DNA of 64,000 bases from Aaosphaeria pasadenensis (taxonomy: Eukaryota > Ascomycota > Dothideomycetes > Pleosporales), in the NCBI GenBank assembly GCA_022813625.1, contig JAKLMB010000023.1, forward strand, positions 620,001 to 684,000. Reading direction: 5' to 3'. The notes beneath the pieces are model-generated. The model was not told the DNA's origin, made no database searches, and saw nothing but the letters and a program-made list of their open reading frames with translations. Shown one piece after another: positions 34,981 through 45,695 of the stretch. Position numbers and translations under genes: made by a program. Position 1 is the first letter of the stretch; each line of letters opens with the position of its first letter.

Positions 34981-35531
34981 ACGATCGCCCTAGGGCGGTA
35001 TTGACGATCAAACAGGGCGGTCCTGGGTACAAGGAACAAGGCGATCAGTGCCTGTTGGCACCTTATGATTGGCCATCTCAATATGCACAGCTGATGTGCG
35101 CAGTCCGCGCGACGGAGATGGAAGAGCCATGATTATTATGTTCGGCTGCTGAATTCCTCCCTTGACTTCTTAGCCAACTATTCATTGTCTTATTCTCTCA
35201 TTTCTGCAGGTAGTTTGGGCGGTGCCTTCGACATTCGTTCCCGATCAGTTGGACGATACCGACTTGGCGTACTATTATACGGCCCCAGTAAATCCACAGG
35301 AGTCCAATATGCAGCGTTTTTCACTGCAATTTACTGGAAGAACACGGCATAGTACTATCGCCAAGATAAAAGTTGAAAGCCTTGTTGTACACTGCATCAT
35401 AGAAACGTCTCGTCTTATCAACTATTATGATTACTTAGATTAGTACATGCAATAACATGTCTCTATGATTGATGTTTCTATGTACAACATTTCTTGAAAC
35501 CCCATAGCTTTTAGTGAATCCAGAGACAATG
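34981..35531. other. Intergenic
   Basis: 551 bases between two minus-strand genes. An open frame of about 70 codons near 35,222 has no support. It probably holds the promoter of the C2H2 gene and the 3' flank of the BCS1-like gene. Confidence 0.6.
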
Positions 35532-37754
35532 TCAACAAATGAGGAATGGCCCGTCAAGTGCGAAAGCGATGAAGTTCTCCGTTGATTCTTGGTGATCCTT
35601 CAAAAGCTGTTCAGGTGTATTAGCAAGAATATGGAGGTGTTCAATTTCAAAAGATTTCCCACTGACCGATCCATATTCGTACCAGGATGGCTCCCCTATT
35701 CCGTGCTGTGCTGATTGAGTGAATTCGACATCGGAATCAGAGAGCGACATCGGGGTAATGCATTCTAAGTCGTTCATGTCGAAGACTACTTTTTCATTAC
35801 TGGCATATAGTGGTGATCCGCAGAGAGTAGTGTTGTATACGCTCTCATTGTCATAGGCGGTTGATTGGGAGAGACCCAACCACTCCCCCCAAGACTTGCG
35901 CTGTGGTGGTTGCTCCATCGGTTTTGGTTTTGTGTTTCGTTCTGGTAGGAAGTCTTCTGCTTTCTCATATAATTCCCCCTCATTGAGTTCCCCGACTCGA
36001 TTCGTATCTTCGTCAGTCTCGTCTTCAACGATGTCGTTGATGTCGTAGGTAAAGATGTCTTCTCCGTTCTTGATCTTCTCAATGTATTCCGAAAACTCCT
36101 TGATAGCTTTGACCGGATTTGCACGTCTAGTGAGGCAGTAGTTCGACAGTTCCGCAGGAGTGATTGTACTCTTCTCCGGAAAGTGGTCACCAAACGTCTT
36201 CGCAAACCGTTGGATGGCGTGTGCCTCATGACGCCTAAGAGGATCTTGCCCAAAGATGCGCTTGAACGTCATCACCGCTGTCTGCCTGGTACTGTAGGAC
36301 ATTTGAACAATCTTATCCACGCGGCCATTGCGGTACAAAGCAGGATCTAGTGATTTTGGCGCATTTGTCGTCATGATGAGCAGCCGGCCCTCTTGTGAGC
36401 CCGCCCCATCGATTGCATTGAGCAACGCACTCAGAGTGAGTTGCTTGGGCCCTCCGTCGCCCTCCTGGTAGTAGTCATCCTCACAACTCTCGTAATAATC
36501 ACTATCACCCCAGCCCTGTTGTTCCGTATTTTGTTCCCCATTTTGTTGTTGCATCCCCCGCATCTCTTCGAGGAACTTTTTGTTATTAACGCGGATCCTC
36601 TCTGTGGCATTCTCGACAGCTGCCTCAACGATTTCCTTCACAGCCTGTGATTTGATTACGTCAGAGACATCCTCAGAACCAAGGTTGTCAATGCTGTTGG
36701 ATGCTGGTACGGCATCAGAACCAGCTCTAACAACGCCTGCCGAATCAATATCTTCCATCAGGACGACACATTGATACGGTAGCTCGTCAAAGATTGATTC
36801 TAGTTGGGTGTCAGTCAAGCTCCCCAACTTAACGATGACAAGAGGTACATTATTCTCCGATGCAACGGCCATTGCGAGAGATGTCTTGCCCGTACCCGGA
36901 GGGCCTGTAAGCAGATACCCGCGACGATAGGGCGTGCCAGCCGCCTCGTAAAAGCTTCGCGAGCTCTCATGGAAATAGTCCGCCGCGTCCTGTCGGAGCT
37001 TGTCGCGCTCACATTCATCCATATCGATGGTATCTAGTTGGCGCTTCTTATGCATGTGTTCGGAGTTGCTGTTTCCACAATGAGTTATAATCTTCATTCC
37101 CTCGTTACTAGTTATCTGGTCTTCGCAGAATTTGATCAGCTTCCGAACCGGCTCGTCGCTGAGCCCGAAACAACTGATCGTGAGCATGTAGTTGTATTCC
37201 TCATAGAACGATGGATTCTCGCGCTTTTCTTCTCGGTGTAGCATGTAAAAGGTATTGTCATACCAGAAAAATCGCCGCGACTGCTTATCAGCATCCAGAT
37301 ACCCTTTGTCGTTCAGCCTCTTCGTGTGCTGACCTTTGAAATTAATCCAAGAGGTACTATAAGATGACGATAGGCCTGCAACAAATGTCATCAAACCTCT
37401 GCAGATAACTTGGTTCTGCTCTGCGTCCAGGGTAACTGAGCTCATTGAATGATCCCACGCCTTCGAGAAGACCCAAGGGATTACATTTGTCCCAGCGACA
37501 TATGCCGAGTAGATACCTATCAGAATGTGTGCATCAAAGCCAGTTTGATGCTTTAGACGCATAGAAAACTCTTTGAAGACCGGAGCATCCAAATAGTCCA
37601 TGAACCAGTGTTCATTTCCAGCATTGAAAAATCCCATGACCCATGATCCTATCGTCTTTGGTCCAGATTCATCGAACATGAAAATCTCCTCCATATGATC
37701 TTCGACTTTCCAGTCACTCTCCTTGACCTTTACAGTTTTGCGGCGGTGAGGCAT
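35532..37754 (-). CDS. BCS1-like AAA ATPase with a large insertion
   Basis: A single exon encodes 740 residues (yeast Bcs1 is 456). The N-terminal part contains a possible membrane segment (HILIGIYSAYVAGTNVIPWV) and a divergent BCS1_N-like region. The AAA core has Walker A GPPGTGKT at 284-291, Walker B CVVLMEDIDS at about 335-344, and an arginine-finger region DPALYRNGRVDK. Between Walker B and the next conserved helix (LTLSALLNAIDG) lies an insertion of about 100 acidic, Gln/Asn-rich residues. The C-terminal tail of about 150 residues is acidic and disordered. Canonical Bcs1 inserts the Rieske protein in mitochondria. Filamentous fungi carry many divergent paralogues of unknown role, and this is one of them, so a Rieske function should not be assumed. 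Confidence 0.88.
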   Translation of the reverse strand: MPHRRKTVKVKESDWKVEDHMEEIFMFDESGPKTIGSWVMGFFNAGNEHWFMDYLDAPVFKEFSMRLKHQTGFDAHILIGIYSAYVAGTNVIPWVFSKAWDHSMSSVTLDAEQNQVICRGLMTFVAGLSSSYSTSWINFKGQHTKRLNDKGYLDADKQSRRFFWYDNTFYMLHREEKRENPSFYEEYNYMLTISCFGLSDEPVRKLIKFCEDQITSNEGMKIITHCGNSNSEHMHKKRQLDTIDMDECERDKLRQDAADYFHESSRSFYEAAGTPYRRGYLLTGPPGTGKTSLAMAVASENNVPLVIVKLGSLTDTQLESIFDELPYQCVVLMEDIDSAGVVRAGSDAVPASNSIDNLGSEDVSDVIKSQAVKEIVEAAVENATERIRVNNKKFLEEMRGMQQQNGEQNTEQQGWGDSDYYESCEDDYYQEGDGGPKQLTLSALLNAIDGAGSQEGRLLIMTTNAPKSLDPALYRNGRVDKIVQMSYSTRQTAVMTFKRIFGQDPLRRHEAHAIQRFAKTFGDHFPEKSTITPAELSNYCLTRRANPVKAIKEFSEYIEKIKNGEDIFTYDINDIVEDETDEDTNRVGELNEGELYEKAEDFLPERNTKPKPMEQPPQRKSWGEWLGLSQSTAYDNESVYNTTLCGSPLYASNEKVVFDMNDLECITPMSLSDSDVEFTQSAQHGIGEPSWYEYGSVSGKSFEIEHLHILANTPEQLLKDHQESTENFIAFALDGPFLIC

Positions 37755-38479
37755 TGTATATAAATTGACGGTTGACGAACTCGTAGGGTGTTTGGTATTA
37801 ATTTCTCCTTCAAGGAGATTCTAGTGGCTTATATTATAGAATGTTATGCAAGTGAAATGTATGAGGAAATGATACAGTCCATTTGGAAGTATTGAGGTCC
37901 CAAAGTACTTATGCAAATATGGTTGGAGCAAACTACGTTCATTCTCTGGAGTATGGGTACAAAGAGTCTAATTATAGGGGGACGTTCTTTTTGGTGCTTC
38001 TCTCATTTAAATTACAGTAGAGACATTGTCTGGCCATGGTCAGACAATAGGCGGGATAAGTCAGACAAAGAATGATTGTTCTAAACAAGGTCCAACACCT
38101 CAACAACAGTCACCGCTGCCCCAGGGCACAGCTTTCGGCTGCACTGCATCGCAAACGCGTCATGACTTTGGATAAGACTTCTAATAGACACCGATCTTAA
38201 AATATGTCCAGATTAGTTCACAGGAGGAGAGTTACCATATGTCTCTTACATCGTTTTGAAATATGCCGTCAATGATCCCTGGGGAGCTACGGACATCAAC
38301 ACAATTGAATCTACTCGGTCGAAGATGAGATTTATTCCTAACGCCTCAGTCCTCATGAAAACAACCCAGATAATTCGTCAATTTCTTTTCCTTCAAGCAT
38401 GAGGGCCTCGACCAGCTGCATAAAATACCTTCACACCCTGCCGAGCGCTTTTGAAACCCGAAATAAATCAAGAAGGACG
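37755..38479. other. Intergenic
   Basis: 725 bases, no gene recognised apart from a possible short third exon of the next gene at 38,393-38,437 (see that entry). A TCTGGCCATGGTCAGA near-palindrome lies at 38,028-38,043. Confidence 0.55.
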
Positions 38480-39077
38480 TTAGAAGTAGAAACTTACTCC
38501 TCCATGTTTAGAACCGTCTTCCTGGATATCAGCAGCAATGCCCACCTCTCTCAGCTTAGCCTTCAATCTCGACGCAATCGCTTCTGCATAGTCGTGTGAC
38601 GTTTGCGCTGGACCCTTCTTCTCGGCCCAAAGCTGTTGTGTGAGCTTGTTATCTGCCCTGAAAAACGGAACGGGCACTTTGTCTCTGGAACCGCAAGCCT
38701 GTGCGCATGCATCCTTGAGATCCTGAAACGCTTGTTCGCTCCAAGCCCCACCAAGGATTATTGCACGCGGCGGCTTTGTGAAGTCGTTCGAACCAAGCTG
38801 ACTATGGAGCGATGGTGATGATGGAAGGGTGCCAGAGATGATGAGGGGAATTTCGCGCTGGGCGGAGGCAAGATCATGGCTGGCATAGACGGCTGTGACA
38901 TGCATGGTGAGTAAGAGAAGTAAAGACGTTGAGCGCATAGAACCCTAAGATTCTAAGACTGTATGTCAGTGCAAAAAATCAATACGTACCATCATACTCT
39001 GGTAGTAAGTTTCCTTTCACTTTCGTGGCTACCGCGCGCACAGCGCCAGCCAGGATGACTGGAACAGGACCGGACAT
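38480..39077 (-). CDS. Small fungal conserved protein, unknown function
   Basis: Exons 39077-38990 and 38892-38480 give 166 residues. The opening MSGPVPVILAGAVRAVATKV, a central PPRAIILGGAWSEQAFQDL and a final helix region ASRLKAKLREVG resemble a small family of fungal proteins of unknown function with a Rossmann-like beginning. I know no tested activity. The intron is 97 nt. Near the end the sequence GTAAGT at 38,497 is a perfect donor. If it is spliced to an acceptor at 38,438, a 15-codon exon (38,437-38,393) replaces the last six residues, giving 175 residues. Both models are in frame. I chose the unspliced end because GVSFYF resembles family termini as I recall them. Confidence 0.72.
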
Positions 39078-40230
39078 AGTGAGTGGTAGATAAGTTTGTA
39101 GAGGAACTTTGAGGTTAGCTTATAGGATTAGGTCACGAAGTTGAATCTGCGGGACATGTGCATTTAAGTATCACAAATGCATCTTGTCATACCGTATAAT
39201 TGGTGCTAAAGGTACATTCACCATTGTTGCGGGGACATGTCGGTGTATCGGAGTCGCGAACCCCGATTCCTCTAGGGTTGCTTTCTAATATCATCAGTTG
39301 GCCCTCCATTCGTCAAATGACACTGCTCGAGGTGAGATGATAATAGCCTTGATCTTTGGCAAAGTGAATAAGGCGAGTCCTTGGATTTTCAAAGAGTATG
39401 CTTGTGGATTTTGGTGCACGTCGTCCCGCCTAACGTCTTTAGCATAACGGGATGACACTCCAAGCGATTAGCGTCGAATGTATTCGTTATTTGAAGTCAA
39501 CATTTATTAATGGCTTTTGGGGGAGGAATTCTTTTGGCTGGCTCAATGTGGTTGTTCCTTTGATGATGTCGATATTTCATGCCGCGGACCTATCTTTTAG
39601 GTGATTGTTTTGCGATGCATACAGGACACAAGGCTAAAAACTGCTCTTTTCAAGTATTTACCGTATGTTTAACGGTGAGAAAATCTATCCTACTATCACT
39701 GAGCACTTTTAAGGAAGGATAACGTGTCGGTTGAGCAATGACATTACTATAACATTTATACACAAGCACCAAAACCTCCTTCAAAGCATAGTTACCTTGT
39801 TTGGCCTATTTCTAGGTAAACTTATTCCTTCCGTTAGACCACTGACATTATTTTTTTTTCGGAAACATTTCGATGCTTAAGTGAACCCCGAAGGTGTGTC
39901 TAAATACCCAATGCTTTTTCTCTTGTAAGAGGCATCTCCTCAATATGCTTGCTTGCTGTCCATTCACTCGACCGGATTGAATGTGTAATGATTTTGAAGA
40001 AAATCGAGGTTCACACCACTCCCAAAGTATTGTGGTCCGAATAAGGTATTCCTTCAACGATGGATTTACGTGACAAGGTAGACAACACAACATGCATACA
40101 GGTCCTGTCCTATCGCTTGTGTGTGCTATTATGGATATTCAATACTTATTATGCCTTCAAGAATATCGAAAATCATTATGATCGTCAGTCGCCACCCTGC
40201 TCAAGGCGTTCGATGCAGATGCTGTGTATT
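39078..40230. other. Gene-free stretch
   Basis: About 1.15 kb, AT-rich in the right half (39,480-40,060), with no protein family, RNA gene or repeat that I can recognise. Confidence 0.6.
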
Positions 40231-41052
40231 TCAAGCAACAGTACCAGCCTCAGCCGCGGCCTGAATCCAGCTCTTCCTCTCCTGCAGTCCACCGAACCAC
40301 CTATCGACATTTGGGTACCTCTCAAAAGTCGCCTTCCAGCCAAACGCCTTGAGCGCCGCACCATTAGGCAAATGAAACAAGTCGACCAGACTCAAGTCAT
40401 TACCAGTGAGATACTTATGCTTTGATAAGGTTTCTTCGTACACGGCAAGAACTGCATTAAGGTCCTGCTCAGCCTGCGAGACTCTCGTCATGTCTGATTC
40501 CAGTCCAAGCTTTCTGCACCGGTGTGAGTATCCCACAAGAATTGATACGGTTATTCAAGCGGTGGGCGCAAAGACTTACTTCCTGATCGTCAGCTCCGTT
40601 CCAATCGTCTCGGCCGCAGCAGCGAAATAACTCTGCTCCACCGAACAAGCCTGCTCAAAGCGTCCATACGCTTCAGGATCACCCTCTCGGGGCATCAGAG
40701 CCGTATCAGAATCATATTTTCTACCATGCACGAATCAGCGGAAAGTAATCCCATTCCTTCTACCTATACTTGGCGGCGTGGGAACTTACAATGCGAAGCG
40801 TTGTCGGCCGTAAGACAAAGGGTGGATTTACCTTTCCAAGTATCTGCAGATCGCTCGGCTTTCGTACATGAGGAATCCGTTGTCATCTAATGCGGGGACT
40901 TTACCAAAGGGCTGCAGTTTCCGGTATTCTTCGGTTTTTTGGTCGCCTTTGGATATATCGATGGTGATCAGTTCGTAGGGAAGTTGTTTCTCTAGGATGA
41001 CGGTCAAGACGCGCGACGTCGCCATGGCGGAGCCATAGAGTTTGAGGACCAT
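40231..41052 (-). CDS. Glutathione S-transferase
   Basis: Exons 41052-40832, 40720-40580 and 40513-40231 give 214 residues, typical for a cytosolic GST. The N-terminal thioredoxin-like domain opens MVLKLYGSAMATSRVLTVIL. It has the cis-Pro motif FGKVPALDD and the glutathione-contact motif YESRAICRYL. The C-terminal helical domain contains YLTGNDLSLVDLFHLPNG, where NDLSLVD is the N-capping/hydrophobic-staple motif. The layout suggests the phi/theta-like fungal class. It conjugates glutathione to electrophiles; the substrate is unknown. Introns are 111 and 66 nt. The ABCC transporter that could export conjugates is 9 kb away, so no functional link is claimed. Confidence 0.94.
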
Positions 41053-41511
41053 TGTGGATGTTTCCTTCTTTAATACTAATAGATCTGAATTGAAGATAGT
41101 TGTTAGATAGATAATTGAGGGATGTGATAAAATTCCGGGGTCCGTCTGAGCCTCTGAGGTGGGGTTGTCGATTCTGGTCATTAATTGGGCTTCCCGCCGC
41201 TTTTGGTCCGATCCGCTGTAGCATTATACTTGTTTGCTTCTTTAGGACGTCATCATGTCGTGCATTCAATTTAGCATTTAGTACAGTTGAAAGAAAATAA
41301 AGCACTTGTCTTGTATATGATCATCAATATTTACCATTACGTCTTCATTCTTCATGCTATTGCTTTGACTTCGTACTGATTTCCCGACCTCCAAAAGTAA
41401 CCGGCGTCTTTATCAGAACGCCATTCATTCGCCGATGCGATGCTATCCTTCATCAGCAACCCAAGAACTCCCTGCCCACAATGCAGAATACGTAGATTTG
41501 ACCAGTGATAT
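41053..41511. other. Intergenic: GST promoter and MCM4 3' flank
   Basis: 459 bases between the MCM4 stop and the GST start, both genes on the minus strand. No additional gene is recognised. Confidence 0.65.
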
Positions 41512-44500
41512 CTAGAAAGCACCAACAACTCTCTTCACCATTCTTCGTGGTCCTTCGCCACTCAATTGCACAGCACCCTCGAGTTCTGCGCTCTTGAGGA
41601 CCTCGAGGAACTCCTGGTTCTCAATTTGCTCTGTCGCTCCCTCCCTGACTTTCCTAGCCAAATCGCTCAATCGTACAGACTGTCCAGCACCAGCCAACTC
41701 GTCAAGGCTGGACAGAACTGCGCGCTTCAGATCTTCCTTCCTGCGCCTGTCACCAGTCGAAGTTCCCTCGGTGAGTAGACTCATATCGATGAGACCGGTA
41801 CGGGCATCTGTGGCTGCTTGTTTGAGGGCCGACTTGATCAAACGAACGGCTTCCAACACATCGTTCTCGGTGACGACCTCAGAAAGACGCATCTTGGCGT
41901 GGGCTTCTGAAAGACGAATCATAGATTCGAGTTGACGCGTCGTTGCAGTAATTCGTCGTTCTTGAGAGCGAACATCAGCACCGAGTGATCGCATGGCAAC
42001 ATAGGCATCCACAAGAGCGCGTTGAGCATCATCGGAAATCTTAGGGTGGATGTTTGAGCGGGCGTAAGAGATGTAAGATGTAAGGAACTCAACCGAGAGA
42101 ACCTCATTCTTGGCAGCATTCTCAGGAACATCTTCGAGATACATGCCAACAAGATGGCGAGCGAGTCTTCGATCGTTCTGCTCATCGATACGATCAAGAA
42201 CGAGATAGACAAGGTCGAAACGCGAGAGAAGTGTCGGGGGAAGATCGATGTTTTGAGGGACAGGGAGGTTGATGTTGTACTTGGAACCAATTGGATTGGC
42301 GGATGCGAGAATGGACGTTCTAGCATTGAGCGTGGTGATGATGCCAGCTTTAGCAATGGAAACGGTCTGCTGTTCCATAACTTCGTGAAGAACCGATCTT
42401 GTAGCCTCGGACATCTTATCGAATTCGTCAATGCAGCAAACACCACCGTCAGAAAGAACCAGAGCGCCTGATTCAAGAACCAGTTGGCGTGTCTCGGGAT
42501 CTCGAGTCACATAAGCCGTCAAACCAACGGCAGATGAACCCTTTCCGGAGGTATATACACCGCGTGGCGCGATACGATGCACGTACTGCAAAATTTGGGA
42601 CTTGGCAGTGGATGGATCACCACAGAGAAGTACGTTGATGTCGCCTCGGTACCTCGGACTCCCTCCCTTCTCGAAAGACTTATTCGTTCCACCAAAGAGC
42701 TGGAGTAAGATGCCCTTCTTTACGTCGTCCATCTCATAAATGCTAGGCGCCAAAGAGCGGGAGAGCAGGTCATACACATCATGGCGAGCCGCAGTCTCTT
42801 TAATCTTAGCCTCCTCCTCTGCACTGACCTTGCGAGTCTCCTCAACATCGCCAGCAGCGTGTTCGGCAAGCTCTTCCTCGATAGTGGACACGTCGATGCC
42901 CATGCGTTTCTTGTCGACTTTTTGAATGTGCAACGCATCGACATAAGTCTTAAAGATATTCTTGACTGAACGTTGACGGGGATTAATCCGTACTTGATTG
43001 CACTTGAAAATTCCGGTAATCTCGACTCGGTCACCGGCTTTGCAGACATCCACAAGCTCATCATACGCGCATAATGACACGGAGTGAGGCGTCTGACCAT
43101 CAGGCACACTGTCCGGGGTTTCCTGGAGTTTGATGACTTGCTTGTCGGCAAAGCCAGAACGGTTGTGGACAATCTGCATGGAATTTGCCGACTCGCAAAC
43201 AGGTCGTGGGCATCGGGTGGGCTCCGTGATCTTGCCACGGTCGATATCAACCTTAACTGTTGCATTGCACACAGAGCACTTGAAGAAAGCTGTATTCAAT
43301 CAGTACAATGCCAGTATTCCAAATAAAGACAACCTACCGTCTTTCATATCAGGGATGACAGGTGTAGTCCTGATGACTAGACCCTTGATGCTGACTAGCT
43401 TGTCCATGTCTCCGGGGTTTAAGTCTCGCAAGTTGATGGTCGTATCGAGCCCGAAAGGACGTACTCGATAAGTTTTCTGATCAACTTCTTTAACGAGATC
43501 TGGAATATCCGGCACACCTGGCGCTGGGGATGGTGCGCCTGGCGTTCCGATGTCCGAGCTAAGCATAGGAGGAAGCGAGCTGGAGTCTCGTGGTCTACTT
43601 TGAGCACCACGTTGTTGAGATTGCTGCATTCTCAATTCTGCCATGCGCTTCTCGGCAAGCTCGATCATGACATCCTTGACAGCCACATCCATGAGCGGGA
43701 TAATTTCATTAGGGAACGCTTGGAGTTGGTGCCATAGCTTTTTGGTTGGAGGATAAGCCTTGAGGTTGCGAGCATCCAGATTTAGAGGAGTGACGCCCAA
43801 TTCAAGCATCATCTTCATTGTGTCGATATACTCCTTGGCCATGGCTGGGTGGTCCGCCGGCAGATTGAGGCCCTCGCCGAGTTCGCCATCTTGGATAAGG
43901 CGATATTTCCTTTGAAAGTTGAATAGGAAGTCCTTCATCGCATTCATCGAGTCCACAAGGGAGACATTGGTACCCCAAATGACACGAGAAGAATTGCCTC
44001 CGAGGACATCGGCATCGGAAGTGTCAGGATTCAAGTTCGAGAAGGTCGCAGCATCGGATGCATCGTGCACCGCCATGCCAGTCTCATCGACAAAGAGCCT
44101 CCTGCGACGATTGCCCGAGCTACTGGGTCCAAAGACATCCGAGTGAATGTCGCTACGCCGACTGCGAGCTCCGCCATCAGCACCGCGCACGAAAAGAGCA
44201 CTACTACTGCTTCGAATATCAGTGTTTACGGCGGCCCGGGCACGGCCAGGGCTAGAGCTGGAGGCATAGTGGATAGGCGATGAATCTGTAGATAGGTGAG
44301 CTCATTGCAAGAATACAAAGGGTGCCGAGGAGATTGTTACCTCCAATCGTCATGCCACTGGCCCTAGGTGTCCTGTCGCCATCTGTTGCAGCATCGGCGC
44401 CTGCACCATTTGCTGCCCCTGAAGCGGATTCCTGGGTGGGGGAGGATCGGAAGAAAAGCGGTGACTGCGACTGCGACTGCGACTGCGACGATATGGTTTG

Positions 44501-44695
44501 TACTCGAGAGTTTCTGGGTGTAGCCTGCTGAGAACCCCGCTGCGATGCTTGTGAGGCCTCAGAGTGCAATTGTTCGTCTGGGTTGGCAGGACCTGGACTG
44601 CTCGAGGGGATCTGGGAATTGCGTGTTGTCCGTGTAGCTCGCGGGGTTACAGATGCAGTGTTGCGCTGCGAGCGACGCTGCGGCGGGGAAGACAT
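41512..44695 (-). CDS. mcm4: Mcm4 replicative helicase subunit
   Basis: Exons 44695-44341, 44285-43338 and 43289-41512 give 1,026 residues (yeast Mcm4 is 933). Mcm4 is part of the hexameric MCM2-7 helicase. The N-terminal tail of about 170 residues is Ser/Thr/Gln-rich with many S/T-P and SQ sites, as expected of a kinase-regulated Mcm4 tail. It includes an SQ run encoded by a GACTGC microsatellite near 44,462-44,490. The N-terminal zinc ribbon is CSVCN...CPRPVC. The MCM AAA core has Walker A GDPSTAKS at 658-665, Walker B VCCIDEFDK and the arginine finger SRFDLV. The C-terminal winged helix follows (RLSDLARKVREGA). Introns are 55 and 48 nt. It is divergent from TBCA, and the promoter has MCB cores. 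Confidence 0.97.
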
Positions 44696-44801
44696 GATGT
44701 CACGTTCAAGCAAGAACGAGGATCAAAAATGAAGTAGAATGTCTTCGTAATTGCATTGCAGTTTGAGGAGGTGGGATAGTGCCCGCACACGAAGAAGACA
44801 A

Positions 44802-44835
44802 ACGCGCCAAGAAAGCGCGTCCCGCACTTTCGCGT
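44802..44835. promoter_or_regulatory. MCB cluster upstream of MCM4
   Basis: Three MCB cores lie within 34 bp: ACGCG at 44,802-44,806, CGCGT at 44,816-44,820 and CGCGT at 44,831-44,835. They are 107-140 bp upstream of the MCM4 ATG in the 336-bp interval shared with TBCA. In other ascomycetes MCM genes are G1/S-regulated through such sites. A role for TBCA is not implied. Confidence 0.72.
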
Positions 44836-45031
44836 CTGGAATAATTAATCCCCAATTGGGGCAAGCCTCAAACGCACGGGCGGGTACGGTTTGCTGCCCC
44901 TCAGTATGTTTTATTTCAGTTGGTAAAGCATTAAGGCAACTCAAGGCAACAACGAAATATAAAGTCTGGAACAGATCTGCTCATTATACAATCGGGAAAC
45001 AAATTGTTTTACATCTTGAAATTCAGACACA

Positions 45032-45484
45032 ATGGCACCACCATCCAAACTCGCAGTTGCAACCTCCTCAGTGATTCGACTGGTCAAGGAAGAAGCTAGT
45101 TATCATAAAGAACTGGAGCAGCAAGAGGCCCGTATCAAGAAGCTGGAGGCAAACCCTGCAGAAGACAATTCAGAGTACCAGATCAAGCAAGAGGTAATAT
45201 ACAACTTACTTTCGGTACTTGTGTAACATCAATTAACTCTTCGCAGCGCCAGGCTCTGGAAGAGACGAAAGCGGTGCTTCCCGCTGTACGTGAGAAGATC
45301 CGACAAGCAATAGAGCGAGTGGAAGAAGAGCTTGTAAGTGCATATTCCTTTAATTCCTAGAGTCTAGCTGATCATTACCAAGGAGGCAAACAAGGAAGCT
45401 GGCGGCGTCGCACCAGAAGCAGAAGTCACCAAGGCAGAAGATGCCATCACCGCGGGAAAGAAGAGCATCGCGGAGAGTACTTAG
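45032..45484 (+). CDS. tbca: Tubulin-binding cofactor A (TBCA/Rbl2)
   Basis: Exons 45032-45193, 45247-45333 and 45383-45484 give 116 residues, the family length. TBCA captures beta-tubulin after release from the CCT chaperonin. The protein is a three-helix bundle: KLAVATSSVIRLVKEEASYH opens helix 1, YHKELEQQEARIKKLEA continues, and RQALEETKAVLPAVREKIRQ is the typical helix 2. The short third helix ends in DAITAGKKSIAE. All three exons are in phase 0. The 3' end lies 211 bp from the convergent stop of the THO subunit gene. Its start is 336 bp from MCM4. Confidence 0.94.
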
Positions 45485-45695
45485 ATGTGAGAGTATATCG
45501 CATAGTATTCATTGATGGACCTATATTATACCCTTTCCCAAATAATAAAGACACATTTGTTTCAAACGCCGTGCGCTATGCTGAAGGGTATAAGATGATC
45601 GCAGAAGACAAACTCCCCTGCTGTGAACTGCTTGTCACCAAGCAATCCATGATTTTGAAATGCAGTATTGTCCAAAGAGTAACGAACTCCTAGAA

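Noticed and set aside
35532..37754. Calling the AAA protein the mitochondrial Bcs1 orthologue
   Set aside because: The length, the large insertion and the divergent N-terminus fit the expanded fungal BCS1-like group rather than the Rieske-inserting enzyme.
41919..42476. Second minus-strand frame of 185 codons inside MCM4
   Set aside because: It is an out-of-frame shadow of the MCM4 AAA core.
42720..43265. Second minus-strand frame of 181 codons inside MCM4
   Set aside because: It is an out-of-frame shadow of the MCM4 zinc-ribbon and OB-fold region.
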